Source: CAZMUD01 sp964569715 (GTDB lineage: Bacteria > Chloroflexota > Dehalococcoidia > Dehalococcoidales > UBA2162). From it: a DNA stretch of 8,515 bases. Below are positions 1 through 5,241 of the stretch, piece by piece. Numbering within the stretch: the first letter of the stretch is position 1; each line of letters begins with the position of its first letter. The translations under genes and the position numbers were made by a program. The notes beneath the pieces are model-generated. The model ran no database searches and was not told the origin of the DNA. It saw only the letters and a program-made list of their open reading frames with translations. The stretch covers positions 1 through 8,515 of the forward strand of contig CAZMUD010000048.1 of NCBI GenBank assembly GCA_964569715.1, in the 5' to 3' direction.

Positions 1-122
1 CCGCTAAAAATAGCCCCGAAAAGCAGCATAAACACCAAGGGGAACCCCAGAAGGAAACCCAGAGCCAGCGGGTCTCTATAGGTCTCCTTAAGGTTCCTAT
101 TGGCTAATTCCAGAAATCTCAT
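1..122 (-). CDS. ABC-2 type transporter permease, N-terminal fragment
   Basis: Only the first 40 codons are inside the window; the gene runs off the left edge. The ATG (122-120) overlaps the TGA of the upstream ATPase gene as ATGA, so the two are translationally coupled and should form one exporter. The fragment opens with a short amphipathic, basic stretch (MRFLELANRNLKETYRDPLA) and then enters a hydrophobic segment from about residue 21 (LGFLLGFPLVFMLLFGAIF). This is the usual beginning of ABC-2 family membrane subunits (DrrB/NatB/YadH-like), where a cytoplasmic elbow helix precedes the first membrane helix. The family role is export of a drug, lipid or polysaccharide; the substrate cannot be told from 40 residues. 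Identification rests on the start of the protein plus the adjoining ATPase. Confidence 0.8.
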   Translation of the reverse strand, partial: MRFLELANRNLKETYRDPLALGFLLGFPLVFMLLFGAIFS

Positions 123-1078
123 TCCCTCAGCTCCTTCCCGGTTATGCGGAGGAAGACATCGTCGAGGGTTGGCTCTTTGATATAGGCGGAGCGGATTACT
201 GCCCCGGATGAGTGCAGGTGGTCAACAACTTCCTTAAAATCGAGTTGCTTATCACTAATCATCATAGTGCCATCGCTTACCCTTACCTCATCATACTTGC
301 CTCGCATTTCATTTATGACTTTCTGGGTAAGATTCCAGGCATAAATAATCATAGTGTGCTTTCCCAACATGCTCGTTTTGAGTTCGCTGCTGGTGCCCAG
401 AGCAACAATTTTACCCTTATCCATAATGCCTATCCTGTCGCTGAGGAAATCTGCCTCGTCCATATAGTGGGTAGTAAGCAGGATAGTCTTTTCACCCTTT
501 AACTGGACGATATATTCCCATATTGCTCGCCTGGCTTGAGGGTCAAGACCGAGAGTGGGTTCGTCAAGGAATAGAACCTCGGGGTTATGAATTAGTGCCA
601 TCATTATATTAAGTCTTCGCATCATGCCGCCGGAGAATTTCCTCACCTGGTCTTTAGCCCTCTCGGCAAGCCCCATTGTCTCCAGTAGCTCTTGCGACCT
701 GTTTCTTAGCTCTTTGGCGTTTATGTTATGAATCCTGCCTATCAGATTAAGGTGTTCTTGAGCATTGAGGTGTTCGGAGATGGTGGTTTCTTGGGGGGAA
801 ACACCAATGATTTCTTTAATCTTGAATGGCTGCTGATTGATATCGTAACCCATAACGGTGGCAGTGCCGCCGGTTGGTTTAAGCAGGCAGCACAGCATCT
901 TGATGGTAGTAGTTTTGCCGGCGCCATTAGGGCCAAGCAGAGCGAACAGTTCACCTTTCTTGATATTCAACTCAATACTATCTACCGCCACCAGACCATT
1001 AAATATCTTGGTCAGGTTGAAGGTCTGGATAGCAAGGTTATCACTTGCCTTGGTTGATTCTGTCCTATCGGAAGTCAA
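119..1078 (-). CDS. ABC transporter ATP-binding protein, DrrA/CcmA-like exporter ATPase
   Basis: The 319-residue protein powers an ABC-2 type exporter with the permease that follows. Visible motifs in order: Walker A GPNGAGKTT (residues 49-57), Q-loop glutamine Q96 (VSPQET), signature FSGGMMRRL (148-156), Walker B VLFLDEP (168-174), D-loop GLD (177-179) and switch histidine H204 (LTTHYMDEAD). All residues needed for ATP hydrolysis are present. About 90 residues after the nucleotide-binding domain form the accessory C-terminal domain common in DrrA-like proteins, ending LDDVFLRITGKELRE. The start is a TTG (1078-1076), chosen because a strong AAAGGAG lies 6 bases upstream and the core domain begins soon after. 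It follows cysS by 34 bases and could be read from that operon or from its own promoter in the gap. The substrate is not predictable; names such as daunorubicin resistance reflect family labels only. Confidence 0.95.
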   Translation of the reverse strand: MTSDRTESTKASDNLAIQTFNLTKIFNGLVAVDSIELNIKKGELFALLGPNGAGKTTTIKMLCCLLKPTGGTATVMGYDINQQPFKIKEIIGVSPQETTISEHLNAQEHLNLIGRIHNINAKELRNRSQELLETMGLAERAKDQVRKFSGGMMRRLNIMMALIHNPEVLFLDEPTLGLDPQARRAIWEYIVQLKGEKTILLTTHYMDEADFLSDRIGIMDKGKIVALGTSSELKTSMLGKHTMIIYAWNLTQKVINEMRGKYDEVRVSDGTMMISDKQLDFKEVVDHLHSSGAVIRSAYIKEPTLDDVFLRITGKELRE

Positions 1079-1084
1079 CTTTAT

Positions 1085-1091
1085 CTCCTTT
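1085..1091 (-). promoter_or_regulatory. Ribosome binding site deciding the TTG start of the ABC ATPase
   Basis: AAAGGAG on the minus strand, 6 bases before the TTG at 1078-1076. No ATG or GTG is as well placed, so this site fixes the unusual start codon. Confidence 0.75.
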
Positions 1092-1102
1092 GAATGTTAA
1101 GA

Positions 1103-1130
1103 ATTATATGTTTTACCTTTTTGGTTTCCA
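1103..1130 (-). promoter_or_regulatory. Possible internal promoter for the ABC transporter genes
   Basis: In the short gap after the cysS stop codon the minus strand carries an exact TATAAT (1108-1103). A partial -35 match, TGGAAA (1130-1125), lies 16 bases upstream inside the cysS 3' end. Transcription would start near 1096, just ahead of the AAAGGAG site. This would let the exporter be expressed apart from the housekeeping genes upstream. The -35 matches only 4 of 6 consensus positions, and chance A/T hexamers are common. Confidence 0.35.
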
Positions 1131-2480
1131 CACCGTCCCTTGTGGCGTATCTTCAAGGGCTATGCTAAGCTCCTCCAATTTTGCCCTGATGTCATCGGCG
1201 AGCTGCCACTGTTTGGCTTGCCTGAGTCGGTCTCGGGTGGAAATCAGAAGCTCAATAAAGGGCTCAGCGTCCAGGGATGGTTTTTGCGGTGGCTTAAGGG
1301 TCAGTCCCAACACATTAGCTAGCTCTGATAGTAATTGCTGAGCAGGAATGACACTATAACCTTCGTCACCGAATCGGTTAATATCACGAGCTAAATCAAA
1401 CAGGACAGCCACTGCTTGGGCTGTGTTAAAATCATCGTCCATAGCCTCAGTGAATTTTTTTCGGTAAGACTCGTTATCTATTTTCTTACCAACCTTTTCT
1501 GCTCTACCTTCGGCATGAGCTACCTGTCGCAGTCTGTCGGCGCCCTTTTCCGCTGCTTCCAGCGCTTCTTCAGAAAAGGTAAGCGGGCTGCGGTAGTGGG
1601 AGTTGAGGATAAAGACACGGATGGCATCAGCGCTATATCCCTCTAGTGCTTCCTTTATCGTTATCAGGTTGCCCAGGGACTTGCTCATCTTCTCTTCACC
1701 AAGCTGCACCAGCCCGTTATGCAGCCAGTATTTGACAAACGGTTTTTTGCCGGTAAAGCTCTCCGACTGGGCTATCTCATTCTCATGATGAGGGAAGACC
1801 AGGTCCTGCCCGCCACCGTGGATGTCAAGGGTATCCCCCAGGTATTTCAGAGACATAGCACTGCACTCAATATGCCAGCCGGGTCTCCCTTCCCCCCAGG
1901 GGCTTTCCCACGATGGTTCGCCTGGTTTATTTGCCTTCCACAGGGCGAAGTCCATAGGGCTCTCTTTGTCGTCACTGCCTACGGCACTTTCCGTAGCCAT
2001 CATAGACTCCAGACTGCGGTGAGACAGCTTCCCGTAATCAGGAACGTTCCTTACCCTGAAATAGACACTGCCCTGTGCCGGGTAGGCATAGCCCTTGTCC
2101 ACCAGACCCTGTATTATCTCAATAATCTTGGGTATTTCCTCGGTGGCTTTAGGATAAATATCAGCCCGGCCAATATTCAGGGCATCCATATCCTCAAAAT
2201 AGCTATCCGTATATTTCTCTGCCAGCTCGTGGGTAGAAACACCAAGCTTACTCGCCCGGTCTATAATCTTATCGTCGATATCGGTGATGTTCTGCACATA
2301 CTTCACCTTATAGCCGCGAAACTGGAGATAGCGCCGAATAACGTCAAAGATAACATAGCTCATGGCATGACCTATGTGGCAATCACTATAAGGAGTAACC
2401 CCGCAGACATACATCTTTACCTCATCGCCCTGGGGCAAAAACTCTTCTTTCTGTCCGGAAAGGGTATTATATACTTTCAT
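1113..2480 (-). CDS. cysS: Cysteine--tRNA ligase
   Basis: Cytoplasmic class I aminoacyl-tRNA synthetase that charges tRNA-Cys; 455 residues, close to the usual 460. The HIGH motif is at residues 35-38 (SDCHIGHA) and KMSKS at 264-268. The zinc-binding set that recognises the cysteine thiol is complete: C26, C206, H231 and E235, equivalent to C28, C209, H234 and E238 of E. coli. The C-terminal portion holds the DALR-type helical region (DDDFNTAQAVAVLFDLA, about 341-357) and a short anticodon-binding tail. The ATG overlaps the cysE stop by 4 bases (ATGA) and has GGAAGGA upstream within cysE. The cysE-cysS pairing, also seen in Bacillus, links synthesis of the cysteine precursor with use of cysteine. 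I see no T-box leader; the gene is internal to its operon. Confidence 0.98.
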   Translation of the reverse strand: MKVYNTLSGQKEEFLPQGDEVKMYVCGVTPYSDCHIGHAMSYVIFDVIRRYLQFRGYKVKYVQNITDIDDKIIDRASKLGVSTHELAEKYTDSYFEDMDALNIGRADIYPKATEEIPKIIEIIQGLVDKGYAYPAQGSVYFRVRNVPDYGKLSHRSLESMMATESAVGSDDKESPMDFALWKANKPGEPSWESPWGEGRPGWHIECSAMSLKYLGDTLDIHGGGQDLVFPHHENEIAQSESFTGKKPFVKYWLHNGLVQLGEEKMSKSLGNLITIKEALEGYSADAIRVFILNSHYRSPLTFSEEALEAAEKGADRLRQVAHAEGRAEKVGKKIDNESYRKKFTEAMDDDFNTAQAVAVLFDLARDINRFGDEGYSVIPAQQLLSELANVLGLTLKPPQKPSLDAEPFIELLISTRDRLRQAKQWQLADDIRAKLEELSIALEDTPQGTVWKPKR

Positions 2481-3118
2481 CTTTTGCTTCCTTCCGCTAT
2501 AGCCAAACGCTTTTCTAGCTCAGCAATCTTCTTCTCCAGAAGCTCCAATCTCTCTCCCACCGGGTCGGGCAATCTCTCGACGGTATCAGTATCGGGGTTC
2601 CTGACGGCTACCACCCGTCCCGGTATCCCAACTACAGTGGCATTAGCCGGCACCGAGGTTACCACCACCGAACCGGCACCGACCTTGGAGTTGTCGCCAA
2701 TGGTAATATCCCCAATAAGCTGTGCCCCAACACCGACAACCACATTGTTGCCCAGGGTAGGGTGACGCTTTCTTTTCTGTTGGCTGGTGCCGCCCAGGGT
2801 TACGTCCTGATACAGGGTGACATTATCACCAATCTCTGTGGTCTCCCCAATGACCACGCCCATACCGTGGTCAATAAAAAATCCCTCTCCTATCTTAGCC
2901 CCGGGGTGAATTTCGATGCCGGTAAGAAACCGGCTAATATGAGACAGCAACCGGGGTAAAACCGGGATATGCCACCGGTACAGGGTATGGGCTAAGCGGT
3001 GAAACTGCCGGGCGTGAAATCCGGGGTAAGCCAATAGTACCTCTAGGGTACTGACGGCTGCCGGGTCATGCCCAAAAGCTGCTTTGATATCTCTTTTAAT
3101 GCTGGCAATGAGCGACAT
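2477..3118 (-). CDS. cysE: Serine O-acetyltransferase
   Basis: Transfers acetyl from acetyl-CoA to L-serine, giving O-acetylserine, the acceptor for sulfide in cysteine synthesis. The 213-residue protein has the short EpsC-like layout: an N-terminal helical region (about 1-60) and a left-handed beta-helix of hexapeptide repeats (about 65-165). The active-site segment FFIDHGMGVVIGETTEIGD includes the D83-H84 pair matching the catalytic Asp/His of the family, followed by DVTLGGT (105-111) and the CoA-side VVGIPGRVV (162-170). The last 25 residues (about 188-210) are charged and heptad-like (LELLEKKIAELEKRLAIAE), suggesting a short coiled coil that is an add-on to the core enzyme. The start ATG has GAAGGAG 9 bases upstream and lies 4 bases after the ispF stop. 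Feedback inhibition by cysteine is typical of the family but is not readable here. Confidence 0.96.
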   Translation of the reverse strand: MSLIASIKRDIKAAFGHDPAAVSTLEVLLAYPGFHARQFHRLAHTLYRWHIPVLPRLLSHISRFLTGIEIHPGAKIGEGFFIDHGMGVVIGETTEIGDNVTLYQDVTLGGTSQQKRKRHPTLGNNVVVGVGAQLIGDITIGDNSKVGAGSVVVTSVPANATVVGIPGRVVAVRNPDTDTVERLPDPVGERLELLEKKIAELEKRLAIAEGSKR

Positions 3119-3122
3119 TGAA

Positions 3123-3608
3123 CTAATCTCCTTCTAGCAAGGCTATGGCCCAGACAGCTATCCCTTCCCCCCGCCCAACAAAACCTAGCTGGGCTGAGGT
3201 GCTAGCCTTTACACTCACCTGACTGGGAGTGATACCCAGCGTCTGGCTGAGCTGCTCTCGCATCCGGTCAATAAAATCTCTAAGTCTAGGCTGCTCAGCC
3301 ACAATGGTAGCATCAACATTACCTATCAGCCAGCCATTTTCTATCAGCTCATCCTTTACTTTTTGCAGCAGAACCAGACTGGAAATATCCTTATATTCCG
3401 GCTCACCGGGTGGGAAATGGCTACCTATATCTCCCAGAGCCGCTGCCCCGAGCAGGGCGTCAATAATAGCGTGGGTTAAGGCATCAGCATCACTCCAACC
3501 ACTGAGCCCCTTATCAAAGGGTATATCTACCCCGCCCAGCACCAGCCGGCGTCCCGGGGTCAGGGGATGGACATCAAAACCTATGCCAACACTTCTCTTA
3601 CTTTTCAT
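3123..3608 (-). CDS. ispF: 2-C-methyl-D-erythritol 2,4-cyclodiphosphate synthase
   Basis: Fifth enzyme of the MEP isoprenoid pathway; cyclises CDP-ME 2-phosphate to MEcPP with release of CMP, as a trimer with one divalent metal per active site. Motifs: metal ligands D12 and H14 in GIGFDVHPL, H46 in SDADALTHAIIDALLGA, the GDIGSHFPP loop, and the C-terminal KASTSAQLGFVGRGEGIAVWA signature. The length of 161 residues is normal. I chose the ATG at 3608. An in-frame TTG at 3620 would add four residues (MCKN) but sits only 3 bases from the nearest GAGG, while the ATG lies 15 bases from it; the start remains slightly uncertain. Either way the gene overlaps the end of ispD (by 11 or 23 bases), so translation is probably coupled. 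Catalysing successive steps apart from IspE, IspD and IspF are commonly adjacent or fused. Confidence 0.97.
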   Translation of the reverse strand: MKSKRSVGIGFDVHPLTPGRRLVLGGVDIPFDKGLSGWSDADALTHAIIDALLGAAALGDIGSHFPPGEPEYKDISSLVLLQKVKDELIENGWLIGNVDATIVAEQPRLRDFIDRMREQLSQTLGITPSQVSVKASTSAQLGFVGRGEGIAVWAIALLEGD

Positions 3609-4290
3609 GTTTTTGCACAAAAACCTCAGCTAAAGCCAGGTCATCGGGAGTGGTTACCTTTATATTATCATAAGAGCCCATATAGAGCTTAACCTTATAG
3701 CCCAACTGCTCCACCAGTCTGGCGTCATCAGTAACCTCATACTTCGCCTGGTGATAAGCCTCTGCTATTATATCGAAACGAAACACCTGTGGCGTCTGCA
3801 CCGCCCACAGGTTTTGCCGAGGCGGTGTCCCCAGGACAAAACCCTCCTCCGAAGCTAACTTGATAGTATCGGTAACCGGCACCGCGGCTACCGCAGCCCC
3901 TGTTTCTCGAGCCATTTCCAGCCCCTGCTTAATCAAGGTCTCAGTTACCAGCGGTCGGGCTCCGTCATGGATTACCACCCAGTCACAATGGCTGAGCCGG
4001 CCAAGTCCAGCCGCCACTGAGTCCTGACGCCGCTCACCACCGGGACAAACATCGGTTACCTTAGGCCACCCTTGCTCAGCTACCAGTTGCTGTCCCGCTT
4101 TTAGGTTTTGCTGGCTGAGGACAACAACAATCTGGTGAATAGAATCGCACCCTTGAAAGACATCAATCACCCGGGCTAAAACAGGCTTGCCGCCCAATAG
4201 AGCAAACATCTTATCCACCCCACCCATCCGCTGGCTTGAGCCTGCCGCCGCGATAACCGCCCCTACCTTTTGTTGCTTATCTCTTTTCAT
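3598..4290 (-). CDS. ispD: 2-C-methyl-D-erythritol 4-phosphate cytidylyltransferase
   Basis: Third step of the MEP pathway: MEP plus CTP gives CDP-ME and pyrophosphate. The 230-residue length fits the family. The N-terminal nucleotide-binding loop AVIAAAGSSQRMGG (11-24) carries R21, followed by K27, the residues that hold the CTP phosphates. HDGARPLV (108-115) supplies the metal-binding aspartate, and RQNLWAVQTPQVF (158-170), TDDARLVE (187-194) and NIKVTTPDDL (209-218, with K211) complete the active site. It is the first gene of the minus-strand operon. Its ribosome binding site is weak: no GGAG lies within 12 bases of the ATG, unlike the downstream genes. A predicted promoter lies about 35-60 bases upstream. 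Confidence 0.98.
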   Translation of the reverse strand: MKRDKQQKVGAVIAAAGSSQRMGGVDKMFALLGGKPVLARVIDVFQGCDSIHQIVVVLSQQNLKAGQQLVAEQGWPKVTDVCPGGERRQDSVAAGLGRLSHCDWVVIHDGARPLVTETLIKQGLEMARETGAAVAAVPVTDTIKLASEEGFVLGTPPRQNLWAVQTPQVFRFDIIAEAYHQAKYEVTDDARLVEQLGYKVKLYMGSYDNIKVTTPDDLALAEVFVQKHEK

Positions 4291-4323
4291 TTTTTGAATC
4301 CGTTTACTATCTAGATTAAATTG

Positions 4324-4352
4324 AGTTTACACATATTTAGATTGTTTATCAA
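4324..4352 (-). promoter_or_regulatory. Predicted sigma-70 type promoter of the ispD operon
   Basis: On the minus strand, TTGATA (4352-4347) and TAAACT (4329-4324) are separated by 17 bases, matching 5/6 and 4/6 of the -35 and -10 consensus. Transcription would start near 4317, giving a leader of about 27 bases to the ispD ATG. An AT-rich tandem repeat lies directly upstream. There is no other good candidate in the 40 bases before ispD. Confidence 0.5.
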
Positions 4353-4361
4353 CCTCTCCCT

Positions 4362-4383
4362 CTTAATATTTACTTAATATTTA
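4362..4383. repeat. Perfect 2 x 11-base AT-rich tandem repeat upstream of the ispD promoter
   Basis: CTTAATATTTA occurs twice head to tail (4362-4372 and 4373-4383). It begins 10 bases upstream of the predicted -35 box of ispD, about -45 to -66 from the expected start. One helical turn per copy and the A/T content fit either an UP element contacting the RNA polymerase alpha subunit or two regulator sites on one DNA face. Function is inferred from position only. Confidence 0.65.
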
Positions 4384-4437
4384 TTTGGTAACCTCACCCC
4401 CTTTAGGTTCTTGTCAGTTAACCCCCTCCCCCTTTAT

Positions 4438-4466
4438 CCCCCTTCCCCTTACCAAGGGGAAGGGGG
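4438..4466. repeat. Perfect 13-bp inverted repeat, 3-base loop
   Basis: Left arm CCCCCTTCCCCTT (4438-4450), loop ACC, right arm 4454-4466. The right arm also begins the first of three ~69-base units. There is no T-run on either side, so it is not a classic Rho-independent terminator. Confidence 0.85.
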
Positions 4467-4660
4467 AATAGGTTATAAGAGAGGCTTCGCCTCTCTTTGA
4501 CTCTCCTTCAGTTATTCTTCTTAAGAGGGGAAGGGGGAATGGTTAGGTTAGAGGGGACTTCGTCCCTCTAAAACTCCTTGCATCCTTTTAAGGAGACAAA
4601 TCAACGGGGTGTCTAAGAGGGGCGTTAGCCCCTCTTCTATAATTTCCCCCTCTCCTTATC
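4454..4660. repeat. Three degenerate tandem units of about 69 bases, each with a central hairpin
   Basis: Units begin at about 4454, 4523 and 4590 and the next AAGG boundary is at 4661, giving spacings of about 69, 67 and 71. Each starts with AAGG or AAGAGG, contains a central stem-loop, and ends with CTCCTT. The central stems are AAGAGAGGC (4477-4485, loop TTC, partner 4489-4497), TTAGAGGGGAC (4548-4558, loop TTC, partner 4562-4571, one bulged G) and AAGAGGGGC (4615-4623, loop GTTA, partner 4628-4636). Units 1 and 2 also share GGGGAAGGGGGAAT near their starts. Sequence differs between units while pairing is kept. Confidence 0.65.
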
Positions 4661-4673
4661 AAGGAGAGGGGGA
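4645..4673. repeat. Perfect 13-bp inverted repeat, 3-base loop
   Basis: Left arm TCCCCCTCTCCTT (4645-4657), loop ATC, right arm 4661-4673. It is the counterpart of the 4438-4466 hairpin at the opposite side of the element: same size, same loop length and similar but not identical sequence. Confidence 0.85.
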
Positions 4674-4753
4674 CAAAGGGGGTGAGGTCACCATATATCC
4701 TAAAGGGAGGGGGGTCAGGGGGATAGGTTGCTAAACGACCTCGCATATTAGCC

Positions 4754-4782
4754 TTGGATTTCAAATAGTGCTAAAATATCTT
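4754..4782 (+). promoter_or_regulatory. Possible queF promoter
   Basis: TTGGAT (4754-4759) and TATCTT (4777-4782) are 17 bases apart, matching the -35 and -10 consensus at 4 of 6 positions each. It lies outside the right end of the repeat element and about 45 bases before the queF start. TATAGT at 4795-4800 is a better -10 hexamer but lacks a -35 at proper spacing. The leader would be too short for a preQ1 riboswitch of usual form and I see none. Confidence 0.3.
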
Positions 4783-4813
4783 AAAGTTAAAGGGTATAGT
4801 AAAAAGAGGACGT

Positions 4814-4818
4814 GGAGG
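4814..4818 (+). promoter_or_regulatory. Ribosome binding site deciding the GTG start of queF
   Basis: GGAGG with a 9-base spacer to the GTG at 4828. No ATG is available upstream in frame; a second in-frame GTG at 4834 would be farther from this site. Confidence 0.7.
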
Positions 4819-4827
4819 CATTGAAAA

Positions 4828-5235
4828 GTGGAAGTGGATAAATATGCTTCAAGACGATTTGATATTCAGCCGGAGGATGCCATTGACACCGCTGTGCTTG
4901 AGGCTACCCCCTTTGACTATCCCGACTCGGCAACTGAGGTAGTTTATGAGACTGATGAGTTTACCTTTGTTTGCCCCTGGACTGGCTTGCCTGATTTTGC
5001 CCGACTGGTGATACGCTATCTCCCGCACCACTCTCTGGTGGAACTCAAATCCCTGAAATACTATCTGACCTCGTATCGGAATGTGGGGATATTGCAGGAG
5101 CATGCCGTAAACCGCATCCTTCAAGATTTAGTGCAACTCTTACAGCCTGTTTCTATGGTGGTGGAGGCTGAATACAGGGAGAGGGGCGGAATAAAGACCA
5201 AAGCAGTTGCCAGATACGAGAGGGAGCAGCCTTGA
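4828..5235 (+). CDS. queF: NADPH-dependent 7-cyano-7-deazaguanine (preQ0) reductase
   Basis: Reduces the nitrile of preQ0 to the amine preQ1 in the queuosine tRNA-modification pathway. It is a tunnelling-fold (T-fold) enzyme of the short, single-domain type: 135 residues against about 165 in B. subtilis, the difference lying at the termini. The catalytic cysteine and aspartate are present in FVCPWTGLPDFA as C49 and D56, spaced as C55 and D62 of the Bacillus enzyme. The family motif ELKSLKYYL (72-80) forms part of the NADPH site, which argues against the archaeal QueF-like amidinotransferase. The substrate glutamate is E91, but the residue before it, usually histidine (H96 in B. subtilis), is Q90. 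It is the only plus-strand gene, ends 6 bases from the end of radA, and no other queuosine gene is nearby. Confidence 0.93.
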   Translation: MEVDKYASRRFDIQPEDAIDTAVLEATPFDYPDSATEVVYETDEFTFVCPWTGLPDFARLVIRYLPHHSLVELKSLKYYLTSYRNVGILQEHAVNRILQDLVQLLQPVSMVVEAEYRERGGIKTKAVARYEREQP

Positions 5236-5241
5236 GCCGTC

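Larger units (their letters stand above)
4387..4692. repeat. Intergenic inverted-terminal-repeat element with nested hairpin units (MITE-like)
   Basis: A non-coding block of 306 bases fills most of the gap between ispD and queF. The left end GGTAACCTCACCCCCTTT (4387-4404) matches the reverse complement of the right end (4675-4692) at 17 of 18 positions. Each tip is also a small palindrome, GGTNACC. TA dinucleotides lie symmetrically outside (4382-4383 and 4696-4697), which could be a target-site duplication of the IS630/Tc1 type, but the flanks are AT-rich so this is weak. Inside are several strong stem-loops (4438-4466, 4477-4497, 4548-4571, 4615-4636, 4645-4673) and three repeating units. 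There is no transposase and no plausible ORF. Similar C-rich palindromic elements could be scattered in the genome; that is untested. Alternative views are a REP/BIME-like cluster or a stack of terminators. Confidence 0.6.

Noticed and set aside
2481..2560. T-box or other leader controlling cysS
   Set aside because: The sequence ahead of cysS is the coding end of cysE, and the two genes overlap by 4 bases, leaving no leader.
1719..2765. A 348-codon plus-strand open frame opposite cysS and cysE
   Set aside because: The minus strand encodes intact CysS and CysE with all catalytic motifs across the same bases. The plus product shows no domain-like pattern, and a long antisense frame is expected from codon bias.
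4438..4673. CRISPR array
   Set aside because: The repeating units are only partly similar, each is itself palindromic throughout, there are no unique spacers of constant length between identical repeats, and no cas genes are nearby.
4783..4827. preQ1 riboswitch in front of queF
   Set aside because: The leader is short and A-rich. I cannot find the C-rich loop and A-rich tail pairing of the preQ1-I class or room for the larger classes.
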